A stretch of DNA of 24,839 nt from a virus. The first letter of the stretch is position 1, and each line of letters begins with the position of its first letter. A model generated the notes under the pieces. It saw only the letters and a list, made by a program, of their open reading frames with translations, was not told where the DNA came from and ran no database searches. The position numbers were made by a program, and so were the translations under genes. This document shows positions 13,465 through 20,393 of the stretch, one piece after another. The DNA is taken from positions 1-24,839 of the IMG/VR virus record IMGVR_UViG_3300044655_000477; one strand, written 5' to 3'.

Positions 13465-14070
13465 ATGTCAATGACCAATACCCCCTATGGCCTTCGAGCC
13501 ATTAATCGTAACGACGGCATGCCCTATGCTGGCGCTACGAGTCAGTTCCTGATTGACCCAACCAGCGGCGCTGGTACTAACTTGTTCTTTGGACAAGCTG
13601 TTCTCATCAATGCAGACGGTTATATCGCTTTGTGTACCGCTACCGGCGCAGACTTAACTACCAATAACCTTGGTGGTTCTAGTTTGGGTGCTTGGGGCGT
13701 TTTTGTTGGTGCATCCTACATCAACGCACAAGGCCAGCAGATTTACGGTCAGTACTATCCCTCCGGCACAACCGGCGTGGTAACTGCATACGTTATCACT
13801 GACCCTAACGTGACTTTCCAAGCTCAATTGGATGGCCAAGTTACTCAGGCCGCTCTTGGCGCAAACACCTTCTTTGCTGCTGCACAGTCTACTTCTACAG
13901 GTTCTACCCGTACAGGTAACTCTACCAGCGCCTTGGAGAGCACAGTAGTTACTACTGCCGCTGCGTTTAAGATCATCGGTTTCGCCTCCCCATTGACTGA
14001 TACTTACACTGAAGTGTTTGTTAAGTTCAATCCCGGCGCTTCCGCTTTCACTAACGCCGTTGGCATCTAA
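13465..14070 (+). CDS. Putative capsid decoration protein, 201 aa
   Basis: The start at 13465 has TTTGGAG eight bases upstream; an earlier in-frame ATG at 13381 lies deep in the previous gene. The protein reads MSMTNTPYGLRAINRNDGMP, then TNLFFGQAVLINADGYIALC, SLGAWGVFVGASYINAQGQQ and TAYVITDPNVTFQAQLDG. The many small residues and short beta strands, the lack of cysteine pairs and the place directly before the major capsid gene all suit a head decoration or stabilising protein. The family is not named with certainty; the structural role is inferred. Confidence 0.7.
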   Translation: MSMTNTPYGLRAINRNDGMPYAGATSQFLIDPTSGAGTNLFFGQAVLINADGYIALCTATGADLTTNNLGGSSLGAWGVFVGASYINAQGQQIYGQYYPSGTTGVVTAYVITDPNVTFQAQLDGQVTQAALGANTFFAAAQSTSTGSTRTGNSTSALESTVVTTAAAFKIIGFASPLTDTYTEVFVKFNPGASAFTNAVGI

Positions 14071-14081
14071 GGAGCTAAATC

Positions 14082-14993
14082 ATGGCTATTTCACGCGCAC
14101 AACTGCTCAAAGAATTACTCCCCGGCTTGAACGCTTTGTTCGGTCTTGAGTACGCTAAATACGGCGAAGAGCACAAAGAAATCTACGAAACAGAATCATC
14201 TGAGCGTAGCTTTGAAGAAGAGACAAAGCTGTCTGGCTTCGGTCAAGCACCTGTCAAAAACGAGGGTTCTGCCATCGCTTATGACAATGCACAGGAAGCA
14301 TTTACTGCACGTTATACACACGAAACCATTGCGATGGGCTTTGCCATCACAGAGGAAGCTGTGGAAGATAACTTGTACGACAGCCTGTCTTCACGTTATA
14401 CCAAGGCTTTGGCCCGTGGTATGGCTTACACCAAGCAAGTTAAAGCCGCTTTTGTGTTGAACAACGCATTTTCTGGCTCTGGCGTGACCTACGGTGACGG
14501 CGTTACTTTGTGTAACACTGCCCACCCATTGGTCTCTGGTGGTACTAACAGTAACACTCCATCTACCGCTTCTGACTTGAATGAAACATCGTTGGAAAAC
14601 GCTGTTATTCAAATCGCTGCTTGGACAGATGAGCGTAGCTTGTTGATCGCCGCTAAGCCTAAGAAGTTGGTGATTCCACCTGCTCTGCAATTCGTTGCTA
14701 CTCGTTTGCTTGAAACCGAACTCCGTGTTTCTACAGCCGACAATGACATCAACGCTTTGAAGAACAATGGTTCTATCCCTGAAGGCTATTGCATTAACCA
14801 CTACTTGACAGACACCAATGCTTGGTTCCTGTTGACTGATGTGCCTAATGGTTTAAAGCACTTCATCCGCACTCCCATGTCTACTGGCATGGACGGTGAC
14901 TTTGACACAGGTAACGTTCGTTACAAAGCCCGTGAGCGTTACAGCTTCGGCGTGTCAGATCCATTGGGTATCTTCGGTTCACCCGGAGCCTAA
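14082..14993 (+). CDS. Major capsid protein, Mu gpT-like (HK97 fold)
   Basis: 303 residues. Key stretches are YEEHKEIYETESSERSFEEE-like N-terminal acidic region (about 27-48), YTHETIAMGFAITEEAVEDN (about 78-97), CNTAHPLVSGGTNSNT (about 143-160) and a C-terminal ARERYSFGVSDPLGIFG. The pattern of an E-loop, a long spine helix (RYTKALARGMAYTKQVKAA) and the H-L-SGG turn is that of Mu gpT-like capsid proteins. Hundreds of copies would form the shell. AAGGAG lies seven bases before the ATG and a strong terminator follows the stop, so this gene ends a transcript. The family call is good but made from memory. Confidence 0.9.
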   Translation: MAISRAQLLKELLPGLNALFGLEYAKYGEEHKEIYETESSERSFEEETKLSGFGQAPVKNEGSAIAYDNAQEAFTARYTHETIAMGFAITEEAVEDNLYDSLSSRYTKALARGMAYTKQVKAAFVLNNAFSGSGVTYGDGVTLCNTAHPLVSGGTNSNTPSTASDLNETSLENAVIQIAAWTDERSLLIAAKPKKLVIPPALQFVATRLLETELRVSTADNDINALKNNGSIPEGYCINHYLTDTNAWFLLTDVPNGLKHFIRTPMSTGMDGDFDTGNVRYKARERYSFGVSDPLGIFGSPGA

Positions 14994-15000
14994 TAGGTCT

Positions 15001-15033
15001 AAAAAAAGAGGGAGCTTCGGCTCCCTTTTTTCT
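15001..15033 (+). terminator. Rho-independent terminator after the capsid gene
   Basis: GGGAGC (15010-15015), UUCG tetraloop, GCTCCC (15020-15025) and then six T. A run of A before the stem pairs with the T run, so it may also act weakly from the other side. Confidence 0.92.
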
Positions 15034-15061
15034 TGCATTAGATTTATTGTAGTGGTATAAA
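15033..15061 (+). promoter_or_regulatory. Probable sigma-70 promoter for the gene at 15152
   Basis: TTGCAT (15033-15038), 17 bases, TATAAA (15056-15061). The spacing is ideal and the -10 element matches five of six. The promoter begins as the terminator ends, so the next gene gets its own transcript, starting near 15068. Confidence 0.6.
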
Positions 15062-15151
15062 CATGTTAATCCGGGCTTATCCGGTGCATTAGACAGTCCC
15101 GGCTGACGACATACAGACTGATGCACTTAACTTGTATGTAAGGAATACATC
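15062..15151 (+). promoter_or_regulatory. Structured leader of the gene at 15152
   Basis: About 85 bases of likely untranslated leader. CCGG pairs with CCGG around GCTTAT, GTGCAT pairs with ATGCAC farther on, and ATGTA/TACAT (15136-15150) encloses AGGAA, so the ribosome site lies in a hairpin loop. It may protect the message or set its translation. No known riboswitch class is recognised. Confidence 0.5.
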
Positions 15152-15700
15152 ATGGCACGTACTACGTTTCAAGGCCCAGTTCGTTCATTGGGCGGCATTT
15201 ATCAACAAGGCCCAGCTACTGTTGTGGACATCACAACAAGCACCACACTAAGCCCCGAAGCTCATGGTGGTCGCATCATCGCTGTTGGTGGTTCTTTGGC
15301 AGCGGCAGTCACTTTGACATTACCTGCAATCAATGTTTCAACTAACTCTACAACGTCTGGCCCCGGTCAAGACCCAAGCACAGCCAACAACGAAGGCGTT
15401 GTTTACACAATCTGGGTTCCTACTACTATCTCTACAAGCTCGTTGAAGATTGGTACAACTTCTGGTTCCAGCGATTTGTACGTTGGCGCTGTAATGTCTA
15501 TTGACTCAGACACCTCTGGTGCTGTGGTTGCCTTCTCTGCTAACGGTTCTTCCAATGATTTCATCAACTTGAACGGTACAACTACCGGCGGTGTTGCTGG
15601 CACATGGATCCAAATTGTCGCAGTTGCTGCTGACAAGTACATGGTGACTGGAAACGTTATTGGTTCCGGCACTGTTGCTACACCATTCGCAGATTCCTAA
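15152..15700 (+). CDS. Beta-rich structural protein, 182 aa, on its own transcript
   Basis: It starts MARTTFQGPVRSLGGIYQQG and consists almost wholly of small and beta-forming residues (HGGRIIAVGGSLAAAVTLTL, TIWVPTTISTSSLKIGTTSG). This is typical of phage decoration or fibre-like proteins; the opening FQGPVRSLGG type of N-terminus recurs in phage structural proteins. It is enclosed by a promoter and leader upstream and a terminator downstream, which suggests high and separate expression. The role is inferred from composition and place; there are no catalytic motifs. Confidence 0.75.
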   Translation: MARTTFQGPVRSLGGIYQQGPATVVDITTSTTLSPEAHGGRIIAVGGSLAAAVTLTLPAINVSTNSTTSGPGQDPSTANNEGVVYTIWVPTTISTSSLKIGTTSGSSDLYVGAVMSIDSDTSGAVVAFSANGSSNDFINLNGTTTGGVAGTWIQIVAVAADKYMVTGNVIGSGTVATPFADS

Positions 15701-15707
15701 TCAACCC

Positions 15708-15730
15708 AAGGGGCTTCGGCCCCGTTTTTA
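15708..15730 (+). terminator. Rho-independent terminator
   Basis: GGGGC (15710-15714), UUCG loop, GCCCC (15719-15723), then GTTTTT. It lies just after the stop at 15700 and before the ribosome site of the next gene. Confidence 0.85.
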
Positions 15731-15743
15731 AAGGAGATTGATT

Positions 15744-16259
15744 ATGACAATGCAATATGACGTAAAACAGGCGCATTTAAATTCTAGCGGGTATCTTGTA
15801 AATTACGGTACACGGGTTAAAGGAATATCTTTTACAGGTGGAGCTTCTGCTGGATATGTAATTTTATTCGATGCTTCAAGCGTTCCCGTATCATCAAGCG
15901 TAACGTATGCTCAAAGTGGCAATACCGTAACAGTAACTAAAGTTGCTCATGGACTTACTACCGGCACGAGTATTGGTATTCATTTTGTAGCAAATGGTTC
16001 TGGTGTTTCAGCTACTGACGGCACATATATTATCACTAGAACGGGCGCAGATACCTTTACGCTAACCGATATTAACTCACGTACCATTACAAGTACTGCG
16101 GCTGTATATGCAGTTGGTCGGTGGATTCTTACCTACGAAAGTTTTGCTGGCGATTATTTTAGTAATACGCCGACTATTCCGGGTGAAGGAATACGTGCAA
16201 ATACATCGGTATATGCAGAAATTTCCAATATGGATTCAATACAAATTTATTATGGCTAA
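15744..16259 (+). CDS. Beta-rich structural protein with an inserted HGL-type domain, 171 aa
   Basis: The ATG at 15744 is chosen because AAGGAG lies seven bases before it; a TTG at 15738 would be too close. The outer parts (AGYVILFDASS, then VGRWILTYESFAGDYFSNTP) surround a region (about 52-112) VTVTKVAHGLTTGTSIGIHF followed by GTYIITRTGADTFTLTD. This HGL.tG..I pattern is a small beta-sandwich module found in many unrelated phage virion proteins, here placed inside a host domain. A minor structural role is likely. The last eight bases overlap the next gene. Confidence 0.75.
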   Translation: MTMQYDVKQAHLNSSGYLVNYGTRVKGISFTGGASAGYVILFDASSVPVSSSVTYAQSGNTVTVTKVAHGLTTGTSIGIHFVANGSGVSATDGTYIITRTGADTFTLTDINSRTITSTAAVYAVGRWILTYESFAGDYFSNTPTIPGEGIRANTSVYAEISNMDSIQIYYG

Positions 16260-16497
16260 GTCTCCAGCATGGCAGAGGAAAGAGGGCAAATCCGAGAAGG
16301 GCGGCTTGAACGCCAAGGGTCGGGCCTCCGCGAAAGCGCAAGGTATGAACTTGAAACCTCCCCAGCCGGAAGGCGGCTCACGGCGCGACTCCTTTTGTGC
16401 AAGGATGAGTGGACACAAAAAGAAGAACACCAGCCCAGAAGTAGCGAGAGATCCAGATTCACGCATAAATAAGGCATTAAGAGCATGGAACTGTTGA
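16252..16497 (+). CDS. DUF6321-like small basic protein, 81 aa
   Basis: The frame from the ATG at 16252 reads MAKSPAWQRKEGKSEKGGLN, then AKGRASAKAQGMNLKPPQ, SRRDSFCARMSGHKKK, and ends DPDSRINKALRAWNC. These are the signature blocks, in order, of a small phage family that I remember as DUF6321 (SPAWQR.EGK...GGLN..GR, RR.SFCARM.G, ALR.WNC). Its role is unknown. It is very basic and has two cysteines, one at the very C-terminus. It overlaps the upstream gene by 8 and the next by 13 bases. A longer frame start at 16108 is not needed. Confidence 0.8.
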   Translation: MAKSPAWQRKEGKSEKGGLNAKGRASAKAQGMNLKPPQPEGGSRRDSFCARMSGHKKKNTSPEVARDPDSRINKALRAWNC

Positions 16498-16916
16498 GTT
16501 GTACTAAATGCAAAACGGATAAACCGGCTACGGCTGAGTATTTTCCTTTGCACAATAAAAAACAAAACGGTTTAGATAGCTGGTGTCGCGCTTGCCGTTC
16601 TGAATATCGGAATGCTAATTGCCGTGGTGCGTACCGTAACGCTATTACCGACGAGGCATTAGCTGATTTAAAAGCTACAGTAACGCAATGCGTTATTTGC
16701 GGCAATGAAGAAAAGTTAGTAGTTGACCACGATCACCAAACAGGTAAAGTTCGTGGTTTATTGTGCAATCATTGCAACCGTGGTTTAGGTCATTTTAAAG
16801 ATGACCCCATGTTGCTAGAGTTTGCCGCTCAGTATTTGTATGCTTCAGCAGATCATCCTGCTTGGGACAAATACAAATTACAAACAGAAAATGCAGGAGC
16901 ATTAAATGGCTACTAA
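16485..16916 (+). CDS. Recombination endonuclease VII-like HNH/zinc nuclease
   Basis: 143 residues. The core is CVICG (C69, C72), LVVDHDHQTGKVRGLLCNHC (D81-H84, C94, C97) and NRGLGHFKDDP, the endonuclease VII pattern: four cysteines for zinc and an aspartate/histidine active site. A second small zinc knuckle, SCTKCK and WCRAC (C6, C9, C34, C37), precedes it, as in many phage members. T4 endonuclease VII cuts branched DNA before packaging; stand-alone members also act as homing nucleases. Here it sits among small structural genes, away from replication genes, so both roles remain possible. It overlaps the next gene by 11 bases. Confidence 0.9.
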   Translation: MELLSCTKCKTDKPATAEYFPLHNKKQNGLDSWCRACRSEYRNANCRGAYRNAITDEALADLKATVTQCVICGNEEKLVVDHDHQTGKVRGLLCNHCNRGLGHFKDDPMLLEFAAQYLYASADHPAWDKYKLQTENAGALNGY

Positions 16917-17385
16917 ATACGAAACACCTTATGACCGCATGAATCGTCAAAACCGAGAAGCGGCAAAAGTCCGTGAATTAAAAGCTTTAGATAAAGAAGC
17001 CATTTCTAAAGTTAAACCGGGCGCACCTTATTATCAACCTGAAGATGACGCACCTAATCGTGCTTTAACACGGGCTAAAGCACAAGCTGAATACATGAAA
17101 AATCAGTCTGGTGCTGATTATCAACGTGATGAGGGCGTGTTGGCTGACACTTCTAGAACTATTAAAAACCTCATGGCTGGGAAACGTGGCACGGATGCTA
17201 TGGAATATGGCGATGAAGGTTTAATGGCTGGCTCTAGAAAAGCTGGCCGTGAAGCTGTTATGAAAGAGGCTGCGTCAGAATTGCAACGTGAGTCTCGCGG
17301 TATGAAAAAGGGCGGTAAAGTTTCTGCTTCTAAACGCGCTGATGGTATAGCCCAGCGCGGCAAAACAAAAGGTCGGATGTGCTAG
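16906..17385 (+). CDS. Basic protein with C-terminal DG-GKTKG motif, 159 aa
   Basis: AGGAG lies seven bases before the ATG. The first 110 residues are charged and probably helical (YDRMNRQNREAAKVRELKAL, KAQAEYMKNQSGADYQRD). The end carries KKGGKVSASKRADGIAQRG and then KTKGRMC, with the last residue a cysteine. The same ADG(I/C)...GKTKG block ends the proteins at 17618 and 18113 and starts the one at 20394. The function is unknown. The basic tail suggests contact with packaged DNA or with a partner protein; this is a guess from composition. Confidence 0.75.
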   Translation: MATKYETPYDRMNRQNREAAKVRELKALDKEAISKVKPGAPYYQPEDDAPNRALTRAKAQAEYMKNQSGADYQRDEGVLADTSRTIKNLMAGKRGTDAMEYGDEGLMAGSRKAGREAVMKEAASELQRESRGMKKGGKVSASKRADGIAQRGKTKGRMC

Positions 17386-17621
17386 ATCTAAACACCGCTT
17401 GGTCTGCTGTCCTGTCTTTAGTGATTGGATTGTTAGGCTATATGATGAATGAAAAGTTCAGGGAACTGGCTCGTGTCACGATCCTGTTGAACAAAACACG
17501 CGAGGAGGTTGCCCGTGATAACGTTACTCAAGCAGAAGTGGATCGAATTACGAACCACATTGACCAACGCTTTAACAAACTTGAAGCAAAAATTGACCAG
17601 CTTATTCAAGCGGGGAAATGA
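17379..17621 (+). CDS. Small membrane protein with coiled coil, holin- or spanin-like, 80 aa
   Basis: It starts with GTG at 17379, overlapping the previous stop, with AAAGG six bases upstream. Residues 7-23 (AWSAVLSLVIGLLGYMM) form one membrane segment; the rest is soluble and helical, with a heptad pattern in residues 50-78 (VDRITNHIDQRFNKLEAKID). One N-terminal segment plus a coiled coil fits an inner-membrane spanin-like subunit, a small class III holin or a membrane-anchored virion factor. No endolysin gene is next to it, so a lysis role is uncertain. Confidence 0.6.
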   Translation: MLDLNTAWSAVLSLVIGLLGYMMNEKFRELARVTILLNKTREEVARDNVTQAEVDRITNHIDQRFNKLEAKIDQLIQAGK

Positions 17622-18109
17622 TGCCGAGCAAAAGTAAAGCGCAACACAATTTCATGGCCGCGATAGCTAATTCGCCATCGTTTGCTAAGAAAGCCGGAGT
17701 GCCTACATCAGTGGGTAAAGACTTTGTAACTGCCGATAAAGGCAAGAAATTTTCTAAAGGTGGCGATATGAAAAAGATGAACATGGGTGGATATGCAGAT
17801 GGCGGTATGCCAATGGTTATGAAAGATGGAAAAAAAGTTCCAACTTTTGCTGCTGACGGTGTGGGCAAAATGAAAAAAGGCGGCATGGCTCATGAAGATG
17901 TCAAGATGGACAAGAAGATGATGCAAAAAGCCGTGAACAAACACGAAGGCCGCCTGCACAAAGGTTCAACTATGACTAAGTTGGCTTCTGGCGGTATGGC
18001 TCCATCTAAGATGGGCGCTGTTAAAACTGGTAAAACTCCTGATGGTATTGCTACAAAAGGCAAAACTAAAGGAACAATGATTGCCATGAAGCGTGGCGGA
18101 AAGTGCTAA
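17618..18109 (+). CDS. Lys/Gly/Met-rich basic protein with DG-GKTKG C-terminus, 163 aa
   Basis: Two adjacent ATGs (17618, 17621) are possible; relatives start MPSKSKAQ, which favours the second. The N-terminal domain MPSKSKAQHNFMAAIANSPS, then FAKKAGVPTSVGKDFV, is a pattern I know from many phages and bacteria but without function. The middle repeats a glycine-pair motif: GYADGGMPMVM, KMKKGGMA, LASGGMAP. The end is TPDGIATKGKTKGTMIAMKR then GGKC. The protein is extremely basic. Such low-complexity proteins might lie inside the head with the DNA; this is not shown. Confidence 0.78.
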   Translation: MMPSKSKAQHNFMAAIANSPSFAKKAGVPTSVGKDFVTADKGKKFSKGGDMKKMNMGGYADGGMPMVMKDGKKVPTFAADGVGKMKKGGMAHEDVKMDKKMMQKAVNKHEGRLHKGSTMTKLASGGMAPSKMGAVKTGKTPDGIATKGKTKGTMIAMKRGGKC

Positions 18110-18112
18110 GCC

Positions 18113-18400
18113 ATGAAAAAATACGCTGATGGCGGCATCTATACCGCTGAGATGGGTAAGCCTCCAATGAATCCTGAAAGCGCACCGGCTGCTAAAAAGC
18201 CTATGCCTAAAGCACCTAAGAAACCTGTACCAAAAGATACAGTGTTCCGTGAAGGTATGCCTGTGCCCCAAGACATTGACGGTAGATCTGTCAAAAGAAT
18301 GGCCAAAGGCGGTTCAGCTTCTAGCCGTGCTGATGGTTGTATTACCAAGGGTAAAACCAAAGGCACAATGATTACCATGAAAAATGGTGGGATGTGCTGA
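18113..18400 (+). CDS. Basic protein, paralogue-like DG-GKTKG C-terminus, 95 aa
   Basis: It starts MKKYADGGIYTAEMGKPPMN, so the ADGG motif seen inside the upstream protein is here at the N-terminus. A proline/lysine linker (KKPMPKAPKKPVPKD) follows. The end, RADGCITKGKTKGTMITMKN then GGMC, aligns with the end of the upstream protein almost position by position, and the DNA is also similar, so the two tails share ancestry. The function is unknown. Confidence 0.75.
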   Translation: MKKYADGGIYTAEMGKPPMNPESAPAAKKPMPKAPKKPVPKDTVFREGMPVPQDIDGRSVKRMAKGGSASSRADGCITKGKTKGTMITMKNGGMC

Positions 18401-18401
18401 T

Positions 18402-18575
18402 ATGACGGCCTCAAAAACTTCAGTAGTTAAGTCTTTAAAAAAAGCTGGATTCTATGAGGCTCCAAAACCTAAACGTCTTAGCATTATTAATAAAGTTACA
18501 ACCAAACCTCAACGGATAGAGATGGTTGATAAATTATTTTTAGCTAAGAAGAAAAGTAAAGGTAGCGCAAAATGA
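18402..18575 (+). CDS. Small basic hypothetical protein, 57 aa
   Basis: The ATG at 18402 follows the upstream stop closely; an earlier in-frame ATG at 18384 has no ribosome site. It reads MTASKTSVVKSLKKAGFYEA, then PKPKRLSIINKVTTKPQRIE, and ends in a lysine-rich tail. The protein is basic, with one or two helices. It overlaps the next start as ATGATG. No family is recognised. Confidence 0.62.
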   Translation: MTASKTSVVKSLKKAGFYEAPKPKRLSIINKVTTKPQRIEMVDKLFLAKKKSKGSAK

Positions 18576-18847
18576 TGGCTAGCCGTGGAATGGGAGCAAT
18601 ATCTCCCAGTAAAATGCCAAAAGGAAAGCGTAAAGCTCGCCGCGATAATACTGACTTTACGCAATATGCTGAAGGCGGTAAAGTAAATGCTGCTGGTAAC
18701 TACACAAAGCCAGATTTGCGTAAGCGAATTGTGTCTCAAGTAAAAGCCGCAGCAACGCATGGTACTGGCGCTGGTCAATGGTCTGCTCGTAAAGCTCAAC
18801 TTGTAGCTAAAAAATACAAGGACGCTGGTGGAGGATATAGAGATTGA
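18572..18847 (+). CDS. DUF5872-like basic protein, 91 aa
   Basis: The C-terminal half (KPDLRKRIVSQVKAAATHGT, then GQWSARKAQLVAKKY and GGGYRD) matches a pattern I remember as DUF5872 (LR..I...IKAG..GG.PGQWSARKAQLL...Y...GGGY), found in phages, bacteria and some giant viruses, with no known function. The N-terminus is basic (PKGKRKARRD), with the QYAEGGKV motif resembling the ADGG pattern of its neighbours. The GGAGG of the next gene lies in the codons of its last residues. Confidence 0.8.
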   Translation: MMASRGMGAISPSKMPKGKRKARRDNTDFTQYAEGGKVNAAGNYTKPDLRKRIVSQVKAAATHGTGAGQWSARKAQLVAKKYKDAGGGYRD

Positions 18848-19077
18848 AAGCCCCCCAAAAATCGCTTAAGGATTGGGGCGACCAGAAATGGCGCACTAAG
18901 TCTGGTAAACCGTCAAGCAAGACGGGGGAGCGATATTTGCCCGAAGCGGCTATTAAGTCTTTGTCTCCGCAAGAATATGCGGCTACAACCAAAGCCAAAC
19001 GTGCTGGCAAAGCATCTGGTAAACAGTTTGTAGCTCAACCTAAAGCAATAGCAAAGAAAACGGCAGGATTTAGATGA
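18844..19077 (+). CDS. Conserved basic protein, 77 aa, TTG start
   Basis: It starts with TTG at 18844, overlapping the previous TGA, with GGAGG nine bases before it. It reads KSLKDWGDQKWRTKSGKPSS, then TGERYLPEAAIKSLSPQEYA and ATTKAKRAGKASGKQFV. I remember this block as often lying beside, or fused to, the DUF5872-like domain in phages and large viruses. Here the two are separate but adjacent genes with overlapping stop and start, as if a fusion had been split or had not yet formed. The function is unknown. The ATGA overlap with the next gene fixes its end. Confidence 0.78.
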   Translation: MKAPQKSLKDWGDQKWRTKSGKPSSKTGERYLPEAAIKSLSPQEYAATTKAKRAGKASGKQFVAQPKAIAKKTAGFR

Positions 19078-20000
19078 CCACTACCGGCTCAACCCTATTC
19101 AATATGGATTTTACGGAGATCGCTGAAGAGGCGTGGGAGCGGGCTGGTCGTGAAATGCGTTCTGGTTATGATCTTAGAACTGCCCGGCGGTCGATGAATC
19201 TAATGACCATTGAGTGGCAATCCAAGGGTATTAACATGTGGACGATGGAGCAGGGGATCATTAACCTGACTCCGGGTTTATCTACGTATGCACTACCTAC
19301 AGATACCATTGATTTGTTAGAACATGTTATTCGTACTGGATCTAATACAGCTTCTACTCAGGCTGATTTGACTATTACACGCATTAGCGTTTCTACCTAT
19401 GCAACCATACCAAACAAGTTACAACAGGCGCGACCGATTCAAGTATGGATCCAGCGGTTATCTGGTGAGACAAATCCTACAAATGCTGTACTTGACGGTG
19501 CTCTTACCTCTACAGACACTACGATCACGCTTAGCACGGTGGTTGGGTTAGCTGGATCTGGGTTTATCCGGCTAGGTACTGAAGATATTTACTACACTTA
19601 TGTATCAGGGAATACCCTTGGTGGTGTATTTCGTGGGCAGAATAACACGACAGCCGCTGCTCAAGCAGATGGTACTGCGGTGTTTGTGCCACAACTTCCT
19701 TCGGTAACTGTGTGGCCTACGCCAGATAACAGCACACCTTATCAATTTGTTTACTACCGACTGCGTAGAGTGCAAGATGCTGGCGCTGGTGTAGAAACTG
19801 CTGACATGAACTTCCGCTTCCTGCCTTGTTTGGTAGCTGGTTTGGCGTACCACATTGCTATTAAAGTGCCTGAATTGATGCCTCGCATTCAGATGCTCAA
19901 ACAGATTTACGATGAAACCTTTGAAATTGCCGCAGGTGAAGACCGCGAGAAAGCAGCGATTAGGTTTGTTCCTCGTCAGATGTTTATTGGTAGCACGTAA
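19074..20000 (+). CDS. Head-tail adaptor-like protein (P22 gp4-like), 308 aa, with inserted beta domain
   Basis: The N-terminal helices (FTEIAEEAWERAGREMRSGY, then LRTARRSMNLMTIEWQSKGI) and the later YALPTDTIDLLEHVIR and PSVTVWPTPDNSTPYQFVYY match the adaptor proteins that dock under the portal in short-tailed phages. Residues about 138-205 (LDGALTSTDTTITLSTVVG, ... GTEDIYYTYVSGNTLGGVFR, ... AAQADGTAVFV) form a separate beta module known from many phage virion proteins. It interrupts the adaptor between WIQRLSG and LPSVTVW. The protein would seal packaged DNA and link head to tail. Confidence 0.8.
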   Translation: MTTTGSTLFNMDFTEIAEEAWERAGREMRSGYDLRTARRSMNLMTIEWQSKGINMWTMEQGIINLTPGLSTYALPTDTIDLLEHVIRTGSNTASTQADLTITRISVSTYATIPNKLQQARPIQVWIQRLSGETNPTNAVLDGALTSTDTTITLSTVVGLAGSGFIRLGTEDIYYTYVSGNTLGGVFRGQNNTTAAAQADGTAVFVPQLPSVTVWPTPDNSTPYQFVYYRLRRVQDAGAGVETADMNFRFLPCLVAGLAYHIAIKVPELMPRIQMLKQIYDETFEIAAGEDREKAAIRFVPRQMFIGST

Positions 20001-20383
20001 TGGGAAATAGGTTTGCATCCGGCAAGATAGCGATTGCTGAATGTGATCGCTGTGGGCAACAGTATCAATTGAAGGCGCTTAAGACTGAGATCATTAAGCA
20101 GCGTAAATATCAGTTGTTGGTATGTCCAGAATGCTGGGATCCAGATCAGCCACAGTTGATGCTTGGAACGTTTCCTGTGGACGATCCACAGGCTTTGCGT
20201 AACCCACGTAAAGACACAACGTATGTTACTTCAGGCGTTAATGCTGCTGGTAATTTATCGGGTGGTTCGCGGAACATTCAATGGGGCTGGAATCCAGTAG
20301 GTGGAGCCAGTTTAAATGATGCAGGATTGACACCAAACTACTTGGTGGCAACGACATTTGTTGGTACAGTTACAGTATCTTAA
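20000..20383 (+). CDS. Zinc-ribbon structural protein, 127 aa
   Basis: The ATG shares one base with the upstream TAA. CDRCGQQYQLKAL and LVCPECWDP provide two CxxC pairs (C15, C18, C42, C45 approximately), a zinc ribbon. Beyond it lie FPVDDPQALRNPRKDTTYVT and a small glycine-rich beta tail. Proteins of this build occur between the two adaptor genes in similar phages, so a minor virion role is likely. The function is unknown. Confidence 0.75.
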   Translation: MGNRFASGKIAIAECDRCGQQYQLKALKTEIIKQRKYQLLVCPECWDPDQPQLMLGTFPVDDPQALRNPRKDTTYVTSGVNAAGNLSGGSRNIQWGWNPVGGASLNDAGLTPNYLVATTFVGTVTVS

Positions 20384-20393
20384 GGAGCTTAAA

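Noticed and set aside
16256-16705. Minus-strand frames opposite the DUF6321-like and endonuclease genes
   Set aside because: The plus-strand frames carry clear family motifs; the opposite frames have none and all neighbours lie on the plus strand.
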